Below are positions 1 through 8,464 of a DNA stretch of 64,000 nucleotides, piece after piece (position 1 is the first letter of the stretch; every line of letters starts with the position of its first letter). The position numbers and the translations under genes are program-made. The DNA is from an uncultured Clostridia bacterium (lineage in GTDB: Bacteria; Bacillota; Clostridia; Oscillospirales; Ruminococcaceae). The notes below the pieces were generated by a model that was not told where the DNA came from, searched no databases, and saw only the letters and a list, made by a program, of their open reading frames with translations. Location: the NCBI GenBank assembly GCA_944387885.1, contig CALXGR010000007.1:1-64000 (forward strand). Direction: 5' to 3'.

Positions 1-230
1 CCTTCCAGATGGAGGGCGAGCCGGCCTTCGAGGTAGGGGATTACATCTTTGTTCCCGGTGCACGGAAGGCCCTGGACGGGGATATGACCTCCATCCAGGC
101 GTACCTGCTGGGAGAGACAGTCACCCCCCTGACCCTGTACATTGCGCCCATGACCCAGGACGAGAAGAAAATCGTCAAAGCCGGATGCCTCATCAACCAT
201 AACCGGAACCGCCACAGCGGCCTGGAATAA
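1..230 (+). CDS. C-terminal end of a probable aconitase/isopropylmalate dehydratase-family hydratase (partial)
   Basis: The reading frame is open from the left edge and stops at 230, so only the last 75 or so residues are present. The visible stretch (FEVGDYIFVPGARKAL, then a closing segment DEKKIVKAGCLINHNRNR) resembles the end of the swivel domain of the putative bacterial aconitate hydratases, where a GD-x-V/I-x-I/V-PG turn is followed by a final helix with the pattern I-x-AG-G/C-L-IN. That family binds a 4Fe-4S cluster and hydrates or isomerises carboxylic acids, but the cluster ligands would lie upstream of this window. A strong terminator follows directly. Family assignment is from pattern memory and is moderate at best. 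Confidence 0.5.
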   Translation, partial: FQMEGEPAFEVGDYIFVPGARKALDGDMTSIQAYLLGETVTPLTLYIAPMTQDEKKIVKAGCLINHNRNRHSGLE

Positions 231-234
231 ACAG

Positions 235-265
235 AAAAGCCGTCCCCGCAGAGGGGACGGCTTTT
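235..265. terminator. Bidirectional rho-independent terminator
   Basis: A perfect 13-bp stem (235-247 with 253-265) around a five-base loop, with A-rich and T-rich flanks on the two sides. It sits between the hydratase (+) and the convergent GntR gene (-), so it can end both transcripts. Confidence 0.9.
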
Positions 266-273
266 CTATTTGA

Positions 274-993
274 TTACTCCTGGTTAGGAGTTTCTTCAGC
301 TTGGGGCAGATTGGAAAAATAGGGGGCAAGATCGTCAAAAATGTGAGATTCCAGACGGCGCAGGCCTCCGTGAAAATGCCGCTTGAGAAGCGGCTCTACC
401 TGGGAGATGTCTCCGGTCTCCACAAGACGGAGCATGCTTTCGTGCTCCTCCATTACATCGGCGGTGTTCCGGCCGGCCTGAATATCCATCATACAGAACC
501 GGTTGTAGTTGGCCAGGTCACTCTCAAAACTCTCGAAGAGGTAGGGGTTGCCGGTGGCCTGGAACCAGAGTTTGTGCATGCTCCGGTCCAGGGAGAAGAA
601 CCGGTTGGGATTGAATTTCTGGGGAGCCACCCGCTGCATAAGGGCCAGCTTCCGCATTTCCTCCATGGCATGGCGGGCCTGGTCCAGCTGCTCCTGGGTG
701 TGGTCCAGCACAAAATCCCGGAATACCATGCACTCCACCGCCACCCGCTCATAGATGATCTGGCGGAGGATGTCATAATCGATCAGGGTGATTATGGTGT
801 GTTTGTGGGGAACGATCTCCACCAGACGGTTATGGCTCAGCCGCTGGAGCACGCTTCGGATGGGGGTACGGCTGACTCCGAACCGCTCGCAAAGGCTGTT
901 CTCGCTGATGGTCTGGCCGGGCAGAAGCTGCATGCTTACAATTTCCCGGGTCAACTCCCGATATATTTCATCACATAAATCCACCGGACGCAT
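274..993 (-). CDS. GntR-family transcriptional regulator, FCD (FadR-like) subgroup
   Basis: A 239-residue repressor-type protein. Residues 5-70 form the winged helix-turn-helix (RFGVSRTPIRSVLQRLSHNRLVE is the classic GntR recognition region), and residues 80-225 form the all-helical FCD effector domain. The FCD metal-site pattern is visible: D-x3-H in LDRSMH, then H in EEHESML and H in KRHFHG, as in members that bind carboxylate ligands through a metal. The start ATG at 993 has the Shine-Dalgarno AAAGGGAG. Its promoter carries a perfect 12-bp palindrome just after the predicted start point, which suggests autoregulation. The effector is unknown; the adjacent aconitase-like gene suggests an organic acid, which is only inference. 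Confidence 0.9.
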   Translation of the reverse strand: MRPVDLCDEIYRELTREIVSMQLLPGQTISENSLCERFGVSRTPIRSVLQRLSHNRLVEIVPHKHTIITLIDYDILRQIIYERVAVECMVFRDFVLDHTQEQLDQARHAMEEMRKLALMQRVAPQKFNPNRFFSLDRSMHKLWFQATGNPYLFESFESDLANYNRFCMMDIQAGRNTADVMEEHESMLRLVETGDISQVEPLLKRHFHGGLRRLESHIFDDLAPYFSNLPQAEETPNQE

Positions 994-1016
994 ATGTACA
1001 GCTCCCTTTCACAATT

Positions 1017-1068
1017 CTTGTATACAAGGAATTTTCTTTATTGTACCCTCTTTCACAGCCCCTGTCAA
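1017..1068 (-). promoter_or_regulatory. GntR promoter with palindromic operator
   Basis: Read on the minus strand: -35 TTGACA (1068-1063), 17-bp spacer, -10 TACAAT (1045-1040), giving a start point near 1033. The perfect palindrome CTTGTATACAAG lies at 1017-1028, about +5 to +16, between the start point and the GntR start codon. GT...AC half-sites are typical of GntR-family operators, so negative autoregulation is the likely role. Confidence 0.75.
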
Positions 1069-1141
1069 GGAAATATCCCTATTCCGGGGGAGATAAAGGA
1101 GAATCGCTCCCTTTCCCGGGAAAAGGGATGGCAATTTTTGG

Positions 1142-1171
1142 TTGACCGTACTGTGGAAGGAATGGTACACT
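1142..1171 (+). promoter_or_regulatory. Promoter for the CPBP protease / tadA operon
   Basis: -35 TTGACC (1142-1147) and -10 TACACT (1166-1171) with an 18-bp spacer, 29 bp ahead of the chosen start codon at 1200. Confidence 0.6.
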
Positions 1172-1199
1172 GTAAGGCAGAATGAAAGGTGGCACGACC

Positions 1200-2072
1200 A
1201 TGAAATCCCTCACAAAACGGCAGAAAAACCGGATCAATGCCTGCATTTTTGCAGCCCTGACCTATGCGGCAATGCGGGAGGTAATGGGGTTTCTGCTGGG
1301 ATGGTTCATGCCCGGCGGCGAAATGCTCCGGCTGGCGGTCAACGCCCTGGTGAACTTTCTGGCGCTTTTTCTGCCCTGCCTGGTCATCCTTGTCCTGGAA
1401 CCCATGGGCAACCGTCAGCTGAGACTGCGCCCCTGCAAAAAGGGGACCGTCTGGTTCTGGCTGCCCATCTTTCTGGGCGGGGGAGCCCTGGTCAATCTGG
1501 CTTCGCTCCTGCTCCGGCCCCTTGACCACTCGACCCAGGAGATACTCCCCGGCGGCCTGGGAGCCATGGGGATGGTCTTCCTCATATACTGCGTGATCCC
1601 GGCAGTGGGGGAAGAACTTCTTTTCCGGGGAATCATGGAAGGAATCCTCACCCCCTGCGGGAAAGGAATTGCCATATTTCTCCCGGCCCTCTTCTTCAGC
1701 CTTCTTCATGGCCGGGTGACCCAGGGGTTCGTGGCCTTTTTTACCGGACTGTTCCTGGGCTGGCTGGCCTGGAGACAGGGGAGCATCCTTCCGGGCATGA
1801 CCCTGCACTTTGTCAATAATCTCATAGCTGTGGTGGAAATTTACCTGACCCAGTTTGCTTCCTGGGAGCTGGCAGCGGCCTTCCAGTGGTTTCACTTTAT
1901 TTTCTGGCCAGTAGCCGGAGGAATTCTGCTGGTAAAAGGAATCAGAAGGGGAATCCTGAAAAGGGAGGACCCTCAACCGGAAAGCCCCGGTCCTTTTACG
2001 GTGTTCACCGTTCCGGCCTGCGGTCTGACGGCAGCGGCGCTGCTGCTGTTGCAGCTCATGGGCAATTTTTAG
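1200..2072 (+). CDS. CPBP family intramembrane metalloprotease
   Basis: A 290-residue multi-pass membrane protein of the CAAX-protease and bacteriocin-processing (CPBP/Abi, PF02517) family. The conserved motifs are present in order: EELLFRG (about residues 139-145), where the paired glutamates and arginine form the active site; a histidine in FFSLLHG; and HFVNN near residue 203. Hydrophobic segments occur throughout, and the last 30 residues form a further membrane helix. I start at ATG 1200, which has AAAGGTGG eight bases upstream; an earlier in-frame ATG at 1182 overlaps that ribosome site. The gene is followed after 13 bp by tadA. Family members process peptides or confer bacteriocin immunity; the substrate here cannot be told. 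Confidence 0.85.
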   Translation: MKSLTKRQKNRINACIFAALTYAAMREVMGFLLGWFMPGGEMLRLAVNALVNFLALFLPCLVILVLEPMGNRQLRLRPCKKGTVWFWLPIFLGGGALVNLASLLLRPLDHSTQEILPGGLGAMGMVFLIYCVIPAVGEELLFRGIMEGILTPCGKGIAIFLPALFFSLLHGRVTQGFVAFFTGLFLGWLAWRQGSILPGMTLHFVNNLIAVVEIYLTQFASWELAAAFQWFHFIFWPVAGGILLVKGIRRGILKREDPQPESPGPFTVFTVPACGLTAAALLLLQLMGNF

Positions 2073-2085
2073 GAGGAAAACCTGT

Positions 2086-2562
2086 ATGACTGATCGGGAA
2101 CTGATGGAACTGGCTCTGGATCAGGCGGCCAAGGCGGCTGCCCTGGGAGAAGTGCCGGTGGGGGCTGTGGTGGCCAAGGATGGGATTCCCATTGCCATGG
2201 CCTACAACACCCGGGAGACCGAGAAGAACGCCCTTCACCATGCGGAGCTGAAAGCCATTGATGAGGCCTGCCGGGTGCTGGGGGGCTGGCGGCTCTGGCA
2301 GTGCGAGTTGTTTGTCACCCTGGAACCATGCCCCATGTGTGCGGGGGCCATCATCAACAGCCGGATCCGGCGGGTAGTGTACGGGGCGGCAGACCCCAAG
2401 GCGGGCTGCTGCGGAGGACTGACCGACCTCTTTGCCCAGCCTTTCAATCATCATCCGGTGATTGAAAGGGGCCTTTGCCAGGAGGAAGCTACCGCTCTTT
2501 TGCAGAATTTCTTTATCTATCTTCGTCAGAAACGGCTGAAAGCCAAGGAGGAGAAAAAATGA
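2086..2562 (+). CDS. tadA: tRNA adenosine(34) deaminase
   Basis: A 158-residue cytidine/deoxycytidylate-deaminase-fold enzyme that converts the wobble adenosine of tRNA-Arg(ACG) to inosine in the cytoplasm. The zinc site is complete: H52-A-E54, with Glu54 as proton shuttle, and P81-C-P-M-C85 supplying the two cysteines. The N-terminal helix and the N-x-R segment (NTRETEKNALHHAE) match TadA rather than free-base deaminases. The AGGAGG-type site just upstream fits ATG 2086. The stop overlaps the next start codon as ATGA, so translation of the reductase gene is likely coupled. Confidence 0.95.
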   Translation: MTDRELMELALDQAAKAAALGEVPVGAVVAKDGIPIAMAYNTRETEKNALHHAELKAIDEACRVLGGWRLWQCELFVTLEPCPMCAGAIINSRIRRVVYGAADPKAGCCGGLTDLFAQPFNHHPVIERGLCQEEATALLQNFFIYLRQKRLKAKEEKK

Positions 2563-3281
2563 GAAGGGTGCTTATTACAGGAGGAAGCCGGGGAATCGGA
2601 GCCGCTGCCGTGGAGACCTTTGCCCAGGCAGGGTACCAGGTGGTTTTCAGCTGGTGCAGCAGCGGGGAGAAGGCTCAGGCGCTGGCGGATAAATATCCCG
2701 GACAGGTGGCAGCTTTCCGGGCAGATGTAGCCGACCGCTCCCAGGTGGAAACCCTTTTTCAGCAGGCCCGGGACTTTATGGGAGGCGTGGACATTCTGGT
2801 CTGCAATGCAGGAATTGCCCATGTGGGGCTTTTTACAGACACCACCCCCCAACAGTGGCAGCGGATTCTGGATGTGGACTTGACCGGTGCCTTCCATTGC
2901 TGCCAGGCAGCCCTGCCCCAGATGATTCACCAGAAGTGGGGACGCATCCTGCTGGTCTCCAGCATGTGGGGCCAGACCGGGGGCAGCTGTGAAGTGGCCT
3001 ATTCCGCCGCCAAAGCGGGACTGATTGGTCTAGGCAAGGCCCTGGCCAAGGAGGAAGGCCCCAGCGGCATTACGGTGAACGTGGTGGCACCCGGCGTGAT
3101 CGAAACGGATATGATGGCAGACTTTACCCCGGAGGATAAGGAAGCCCTGGCCCAGGAGACCCCGGTAGGCCGGCTGGGAACTGCCCGGGAGGTGGCCCAT
3201 GCTCTGCTTTTCCTGGCAGGGGAGGAGTCTGGCTATATCACCGGCCAGGTGCTGGCCCCCAACGGAGGCCTGGTTATCTGA
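2559..3281 (+). CDS. SDR-family 3-oxoacyl-ACP reductase-like protein
   Basis: A 240-residue short-chain dehydrogenase. It has the NADPH-binding loop TGGSRGIG (7-14), the structural NAG motif near 83, and a catalytic Ser135 / Tyr148 / Lys152 set (YSAAK). The closing GYITGQVLAPNGG matches FabG-type enzymes (usually IDGG). FabG reduces 3-oxoacyl-ACP in fatty acid synthesis, but this copy sits outside a fab cluster, next to tadA, so the substrate is uncertain. The start at ATG 2559 overlaps the tadA stop and has GGAGG upstream. Confidence 0.85.
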   Translation: MRRVLITGGSRGIGAAAVETFAQAGYQVVFSWCSSGEKAQALADKYPGQVAAFRADVADRSQVETLFQQARDFMGGVDILVCNAGIAHVGLFTDTTPQQWQRILDVDLTGAFHCCQAALPQMIHQKWGRILLVSSMWGQTGGSCEVAYSAAKAGLIGLGKALAKEEGPSGITVNVVAPGVIETDMMADFTPEDKEALAQETPVGRLGTAREVAHALLFLAGEESGYITGQVLAPNGGLVI

Positions 3282-3303
3282 GGACCGGCACAATCTCTCG
3301 CTC

Positions 3304-3322
3304 TGTCTCATAGAATGAGACA
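3304..3322 (+). promoter_or_regulatory. Stem-loop abutting the lysozyme ribosome binding site
   Basis: TGTCTCAT (3304-3311) pairs perfectly with ATGAGACA (3315-3322) around a three-base loop. The Shine-Dalgarno AAAGGAGGG begins inside or right after the 3' arm, so the hairpin could affect initiation or protect the 5' end. There is no T-run, so it is not a terminator. Confidence 0.5.
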
Positions 3323-3337
3323 AAGGAGGGATTGGTT

Positions 3338-4459
3338 ATGCCTATTTTCCAGTATGGAATTGATGTTTCCCGGTATCAGGGCAACATAAACTGGAGCCAG
3401 GTGGCGGCCTCCGGCAAACAATTTGCCATTGTCCGCCTGGGCTCATCCAATAACAGCGGTCCCTATGTGGACCCCTATTTCAAGAAAAACGTGGAAGGCG
3501 CTCACTCCGCCGGAATGCGGGTGGGAGCCTACTATTACACCTACGCCAACACCCGGGCAAAAGTTCTGAAGGAACTGGATACCTTCCTGCCCAGCCTGGC
3601 CGGGCTGAAACTGGAATACCCGGTTTTTGTGGACGTGGAGGAATCCAGACTGGGAAGCCTGGGCCGTTCCACTCTGACCAGTCTGGTCCGGTTTGCCATG
3701 GATACCATGTATAAGCGGGGATTTTTCCCTGGATGGTACACCTACACCTACTTTGTACAAAGCTACCTGAACCCGGCCAACCTGGAAATGTATCCTTTCT
3801 GGATCGCAGATTACCGGGGATATGTGGGGTATTCGGGCGCATGGAGTATGTGGCAGTACTCCTCCACCGGCAGTGTACCGGGAATCAGCGGTGCCTGTGA
3901 CCTGAACTACGCCTATGCAGATTACCTGCCTCAGATCGTGGCTGCGGGAAAGAACGGTTATACGGCCAACCAGACCGGCCCCCTCATGGAGGAGGTCACC
4001 GGGCAGTATATTGAATCCATCAGCCCCAATGCAGAGTATTTCTATACCGCCAGCATCTATGACATTGTAGGGTATCTGCCCATGGGCCTTTACCGGGTGC
4101 TGTCGGTCTCCCTGGAACCCTATAACGGTTTCAACTGGGTCACCTTTGCCTATAATGGAGGGGTGTACTGGGCAGCCCTCACCGATGACCGGGTCCGTCT
4201 TGTCCGGCTGGACACCGGAGACAATGAAGAATTGATTGCCGAACTGGAAGCCCAGATCGCAGCCCTGGAGGCTCAGATAGCGGCTTTGGAAGCCCAGATC
4301 GCAGCCCTGGAAGAACAGATAGAGGACCTGGAATCGGGCGCCCAGACCGAAGCGCTCAAACAGCAGATCCAGTTCCTTCAGGGCCAGGTGGAGGAATTCC
4401 AGGGGCAGGTAGCGGTTCTGGAACAGAAAATCGCCGCAGCCCAGCAGGCACTGGAATAA
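3338..4459 (+). CDS. GH25 lysozyme-like protein with C-terminal coiled coil
   Basis: A 373-residue protein. Residues 1-200 are a glycoside hydrolase family 25 domain: YGIDVSRYQGNINW at the N-terminus supplies the first conserved aspartate, and FVDVEE the later acidic pair, so it should cut the MurNAc-GlcNAc bond of peptidoglycan. Residues 205-290 may form a small beta (SH3-like) domain; from about 292 a heptad coiled coil of repeated AQIAALE units runs to the end. No signal peptide is seen, as in phage endolysins or lysozymes released by another route. ATG 3338 is chosen because AAAGGAGGG lies seven bases upstream; a TTG at 3332 is too close to that site. Confidence 0.85.
   Translation: MPIFQYGIDVSRYQGNINWSQVAASGKQFAIVRLGSSNNSGPYVDPYFKKNVEGAHSAGMRVGAYYYTYANTRAKVLKELDTFLPSLAGLKLEYPVFVDVEESRLGSLGRSTLTSLVRFAMDTMYKRGFFPGWYTYTYFVQSYLNPANLEMYPFWIADYRGYVGYSGAWSMWQYSSTGSVPGISGACDLNYAYADYLPQIVAAGKNGYTANQTGPLMEEVTGQYIESISPNAEYFYTASIYDIVGYLPMGLYRVLSVSLEPYNGFNWVTFAYNGGVYWAALTDDRVRLVRLDTGDNEELIAELEAQIAALEAQIAALEAQIAALEEQIEDLESGAQTEALKQQIQFLQGQVEEFQGQVAVLEQKIAAAQQALE
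4244..4327 (+). repeat. Four 21-bp tandem units encoding coiled-coil heptads
   Basis: Units at 4244-4264, 4265-4285, 4286-4306 and 4307-4327 each encode a seven-residue LEAQIAA-type heptad. Units one and three are nearly identical at DNA level, pointing to recent duplication and possible length variation between strains. Confidence 0.8.
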
Positions 4460-4509
4460 AGGGAAATAACAGGAGAATGTGGTTTCTCCATAAGGAGGAT
4501 AGAGAGAAA

Positions 4510-5586
4510 ATGAAAGGACAGGGAATGAATCTTCTGGGAAAATTGGGATGGCTGGTGGCAGCGGTCCTGCTCCTGGCAGGAGAGGGAATGGCCGCCGGCC
4601 TGGCCGCCTGGCTCTGGCGGATCACGGCCCCCTTCTTTGTAGGGGGACTTCTGGCCTTTCTTCTCAGCATTCCCATGATGGCGGTGGAGGATAACCTTCC
4701 TTCCGGAATCGTCAAAGGCCGCCGCCCCCTGGCTTTGATCATTACCTTGCTGGGGGTCCTGGCGGCCCTTTTGCTGGCAGGATTTTTGGTGGTCCCTCAG
4801 CTGATGGAAAGCGGAAAAGCCCTGGCCCAGTCCCTGCCCGGGTTCTGGGATAAAACAGAGGCCTGGCTGGCGATCCAGATGGAAAAATGGCCCTGGCTGG
4901 CCCAGATTCCCATGCCGGACTTTTCAAAGGTGGCGGAGGATTTGCTGGGCACCGTAGGCGGTGGAACGGTCAGCGGCCTTTCCGGCATGATGGGCGGTCT
5001 GACGGACTTTGGCCTGGGCCTGGTCTTTGCCTGCTATATCCTCCTTCACCGACAGACCCTTCACCGCCAGGGAGTGCAGCTGGCCATGGCCTGGCTCCCC
5101 GAAGACAAGGCAAAAAGCCTGTTCAGGATTCTGCGGCTGGTGGGGGAGAGTTTCCGCACCTTTTTTGGCGTTCAGTGCCTGGAAGCGGTCATCCTGGCCC
5201 TTATGCTGGCGGCAGCCATGTTCATCTGCCGTATGCCCAACATTGCCCTGATTTGCGTGGTGGTGGGAATCACCGCCATTATCCCTATTTTCGGCAGCTT
5301 CATCGGGGGCGGCGTGGGAGTGTTCCTGATGCTGGCTCAGCAGCCGGAAAAGACCATCTGGTTTCTGGTCATCTTCCTGGCCGTGCAGCAGGTGGAAGGA
5401 ACCTTCGTCTACCCCAAGGTGGTAGGCAACTCGGTAGGGCTGCCCCCCATCTGGGTGCTGGCTGCGGTGACTCTGGGCGGGCGCCTGTTCGGAGTGGCCG
5501 GCATGATCCTGATGATTCCGGTTTTCCGGGTCCTCTACACCATAATCGGGGAAGTGACCCACCAGAGACTGAAGGATAAAGGCTGA
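4510..5586 (+). CDS. AI-2E family transporter / permease
   Basis: A 358-residue membrane protein of the PF01594 (AI-2E, formerly PerM/UPF0118) family. It has the usual plan: N-terminal helices, a soluble insert (about 100-170, LPGFWDKTEAWLAIQMEKWP) and a C-terminal helical bundle with the conserved GITAIIPIFGSFIGG and VEGTFVYPKVVGNSVGLPPIWVL-like segments. Members export diverse solutes, including autoinducer-2 and ions; the substrate cannot be inferred. ATG 4510 is used, with GGAGG at 4494-4498; an upstream ATG at 4477 has its purine stretch almost touching it. It follows the lysozyme gene by 50 bp and is probably co-transcribed. Confidence 0.85.
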   Translation: MKGQGMNLLGKLGWLVAAVLLLAGEGMAAGLAAWLWRITAPFFVGGLLAFLLSIPMMAVEDNLPSGIVKGRRPLALIITLLGVLAALLLAGFLVVPQLMESGKALAQSLPGFWDKTEAWLAIQMEKWPWLAQIPMPDFSKVAEDLLGTVGGGTVSGLSGMMGGLTDFGLGLVFACYILLHRQTLHRQGVQLAMAWLPEDKAKSLFRILRLVGESFRTFFGVQCLEAVILALMLAAAMFICRMPNIALICVVVGITAIIPIFGSFIGGGVGVFLMLAQQPEKTIWFLVIFLAVQQVEGTFVYPKVVGNSVGLPPIWVLAAVTLGGRLFGVAGMILMIPVFRVLYTIIGEVTHQRLKDKG

Positions 5587-5690
5587 ACTTTTCTGCTACA
5601 TTTTCCTTGAAATGTCAAAAAAACTCTTTTATTTCTTAAAGTGATAAAGTAAAATGAGAGGGAGAGAATCAGGAAAGGAAAGAAAGATAT

Positions 5691-6950
5691 ATGAACTTCG
5701 TATTCATCAGCCCTCATTTTCCCACCAACTACTGGAACTTTGTCCAGAGGCTCCATCAGAATGGAGTCAATGTGCTGGGAATCGGGGACTGCCCCTATGA
5801 GCAGCTCCGCTGGGAACTGCGGGATAGCCTGACCGAGTATTACCGGGTCGATAATATGGAAAATTACGACGAAATGCTTCGGGCCATGGGCTATTTTACC
5901 TTCCGGTACGGGAAAATCGACTGGGTGGAAAGCAACAACGAGTATTGGCTGGAGCAGGATGCACAGCTTCGCACCGACTTCAACATTACCACCGGCTTGA
6001 ATGCCAGCGAGATCAGCCGGTATAAATCCAAATCCGGAATGAAGGCTTACTATGAGAAGGCCGGGATTCCGGTGGCCCGGTATCACATGGTAAAGGAAAA
6101 GGCGGACTGTCTGGAGTTTATCAAACAGGTGGGATATCCCGTTGTGGCCAAGCCGGACAGCGGCGTGGGCAGCAGCGATAACTGGAAAATCAAGAACGAG
6201 GCGGACCTGAACCGGTTCCTGGCCGGGAAACGATATGGGGTCCAGTATATTATGGAAGAGTTCGTGGATGGAGAGATCGTCACCTTTGACGGCATCTCCG
6301 GACGGAACGCCGAGATTTTCTACGCCACCAGCCACGTAAGCCCCGACTCCATTATGGATGCGGTAAACGAAAAGACCAGCCTCTGGTATTATGTGGACAA
6401 GAGCATTGCAGATAACCTGCGGAAGGCGGGGGAGGCAACCATCAAGGCTTTTGATGCCCGGAACCGCTTCTTCCACTGTGAGTTCTTCCGCCTGAAAACC
6501 GGCAAGCCCGGCCTGGGCAAGAAGGGCGATATTGTAGGCCTGGAAGTGAATATGCGCCCGGCCGGAGGCTTCACGGTGGATATGGAAAACTTTGCCGGAA
6601 GCCTGGACCTTTACCAGCTCTGGGCGGATATGGTGGCCTTTGGGGAAATGCGCCATCCTCTGGCAGAAAAAATGCAGTACTGTGTCTGCGCCACCCGGCG
6701 GGACAAAAATGTGTATTCCGTTCCCCAGGAGGAAATCTACAAGAAATACAACAAGAACCTGGTCATGGTAGAGCGCCTGCCCGAGGTTCTGGCCGATACC
6801 ATGGGAAATATGCTGTATATCGCCTGCTTTGACACCAAGAAAGAAATGGATGATTTCAGCAAAATGGTCATTACAACCCACAAGAATAAGGCGGCCGCCA
6901 AGGGAAGCGCGAAACAGACCCGCCCGGCAGTGCCTGCTAAAAAGGAATGA
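5691..6950 (+). CDS. ATP-grasp domain protein of unknown substrate
   Basis: A 419-residue ATP-grasp ligase-like protein. Residues 1-110 form a Rossmann-like pre-ATP-grasp domain (FVFISPHFPTNYWNFVQRLH). The ATP-grasp core runs from about 115 to 320: a nucleotide lysine in GYPVVAKPDSGVGS, the hinge VQYIMEEFVDGEIVTFDGI, and a metal-binding GLEVNMRPAGGF. Such enzymes join a carboxylate to an amine or thiol through an acyl phosphate. The tail is Lys/Ala-rich. It leads a tight four-gene set: a GT-C-like membrane protein starts 6 bp later, then a GH13 enzyme and a lipoprotein. The pairing suggests making or modifying a glycan or cell-surface compound, but that is inference. Confidence 0.7.
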   Translation: MNFVFISPHFPTNYWNFVQRLHQNGVNVLGIGDCPYEQLRWELRDSLTEYYRVDNMENYDEMLRAMGYFTFRYGKIDWVESNNEYWLEQDAQLRTDFNITTGLNASEISRYKSKSGMKAYYEKAGIPVARYHMVKEKADCLEFIKQVGYPVVAKPDSGVGSSDNWKIKNEADLNRFLAGKRYGVQYIMEEFVDGEIVTFDGISGRNAEIFYATSHVSPDSIMDAVNEKTSLWYYVDKSIADNLRKAGEATIKAFDARNRFFHCEFFRLKTGKPGLGKKGDIVGLEVNMRPAGGFTVDMENFAGSLDLYQLWADMVAFGEMRHPLAEKMQYCVCATRRDKNVYSVPQEEIYKKYNKNLVMVERLPEVLADTMGNMLYIACFDTKKEMDDFSKMVITTHKNKAAAKGSAKQTRPAVPAKKE

Positions 6951-6956
6951 TAACGG

Positions 6957-8438
6957 ATGATAGGGGTAAATAAGCTGACCCTGACCCAAACCCAAAAGAA
7001 AGTCGGAACAGGCATCTTTATCTTTTTGGTGGCGGCGGTAACCCTGACCCTTTGCACCAGGTCCTCCTTTCTGTATCCCATAAATAACTGGGTAGATGCA
7101 AACTGCTTTTTCACGATGGGAAAATCCATGCTGCGGGGGCTGGTCCCTTACCGGGATCTGATAGAGCAGAAAGGCCCTGTACTTTACATGATCCATGCGC
7201 TGGGCGCACTGATCTCCTGGGACAGCTTCTTTGGAGTTTATCTGCTGGAAGTGGCGGCTGCATTTGTCTACCTGTATTTCTCCTATAAAAGCGTTCATCT
7301 CTTCTTGGGCAATTACAGTCTCCTGACAGTGATCCCTCTGGCAGTGCTGACCTACACCATGAAGAGCTTTGCACTGGGGGACAGCGCAGAGGAATTCTGC
7401 CTTCCCATGCTTGCCTATCTGGTTTGGGTAGGACTAAAGGCACTCAAAGAAGAAAAAGTCCCCGGCAAGATGGAATTCTTTCTGATTGGATGCACCTCCG
7501 GTCTGGTGCTCTGGATCAAATATATCATGCTGGGATTCTATCTGGGGTGGTTTCTGCCCTTCTTTTTCCTGTTTTTAAAAAAGCGGCAGGTCAAGGAGCT
7601 GATGGTCTCCATTGGCATGATACTGTTAGGGGTGGGAACTGTTTCTCTCCCGGTACTGATTTATTTCGCCTGGAACGGGGCTCTGACTGACCTGTTTATG
7701 GTCTACTTTTACAACAACATTTTTAACTATACCTGGGCCAATGAATTTGGATTTTGGGGTATGGTGAACAATCTTCGCACAAATCTCCTTTCAGGAATTG
7801 GAGAGATAAAGAAAGGCTCGGCACCGGCATTCTGGTTGTTCTGGGCAGGAATCGTATGGCTGGCAGTTCGCAAAAAATTCTGGTTTGGCTGCTATGCTTT
7901 CCTGATGGCAGCCTTCGGCGTATTGGGAATCTATTCTACCATGATACGATTTGAATATTATTCCCAGGCTTTTGCCTGCCTTATGGTGTTTGGTCTGATT
8001 GCTGCGGGGAAATTGGTCCTGCTCCTCAGCCGCTCCAGGAAAGAGGTGTGCATTGCCGTCGGACTGTGTGCCACCCTTTACTATGCAAGCAAATATCCCA
8101 GGGTTCCCAACCTGGGATGGATGGCTTATGAAAAGGAAGACCTTCCCCAATACCAGTTTGCGGAGATAATCAATCAGAAAGAAGATGCCACCCTGCTGAA
8201 CTACGGGTTCCTGGACGGAGGCTTTTACACAGCCGCCGGACTGGTTCCCAACTGTCCCATGTTTTGCTTGCTGAATGCAAACTATGATGCAAACCTGGAA
8301 CTGCAGAATGAATATCTGGAACAGGGCATGGTGGACTTCGTGGTGACCAATAACGAGGAACTGGAACACAGCAATTACAGGCTTGTGACTCAGTGCGAGA
8401 ACTACAGGCTCTACGAAAAAGTCGAGTCTGAAACCTGA
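6957..8438 (+). CDS. GT-C-type (ArnT/PMT-like, GT39) membrane glycosyltransferase
   Basis: A 493-residue polytopic membrane protein with about ten hydrophobic helices. After the first helix comes NNWVDANCFFTMGKSMLRGLVPYRD, the layout of GT39/GT83 enzymes in which an acidic residue in the first outer loop is catalytic. It is followed by the LIEQKGPVLYMIHALG segment typical of these proteins. They move sugars from polyprenyl-phosphate donors to acceptors on the outer face of the membrane. Only the first motif supports the call, so the acceptor is unknown. The gene looks more AT-rich than its neighbours, which may mark separate ancestry. It starts 6 bp after the ATP-grasp gene. Confidence 0.65.
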   Translation: MIGVNKLTLTQTQKKVGTGIFIFLVAAVTLTLCTRSSFLYPINNWVDANCFFTMGKSMLRGLVPYRDLIEQKGPVLYMIHALGALISWDSFFGVYLLEVAAAFVYLYFSYKSVHLFLGNYSLLTVIPLAVLTYTMKSFALGDSAEEFCLPMLAYLVWVGLKALKEEKVPGKMEFFLIGCTSGLVLWIKYIMLGFYLGWFLPFFFLFLKKRQVKELMVSIGMILLGVGTVSLPVLIYFAWNGALTDLFMVYFYNNIFNYTWANEFGFWGMVNNLRTNLLSGIGEIKKGSAPAFWLFWAGIVWLAVRKKFWFGCYAFLMAAFGVLGIYSTMIRFEYYSQAFACLMVFGLIAAGKLVLLLSRSRKEVCIAVGLCATLYYASKYPRVPNLGWMAYEKEDLPQYQFAEIINQKEDATLLNYGFLDGGFYTAAGLVPNCPMFCLLNANYDANLELQNEYLEQGMVDFVVTNNEELEHSNYRLVTQCENYRLYEKVESET

Positions 8439-8464
8439 TAGCGTATTTGGAAAGGAAGAAGTGT

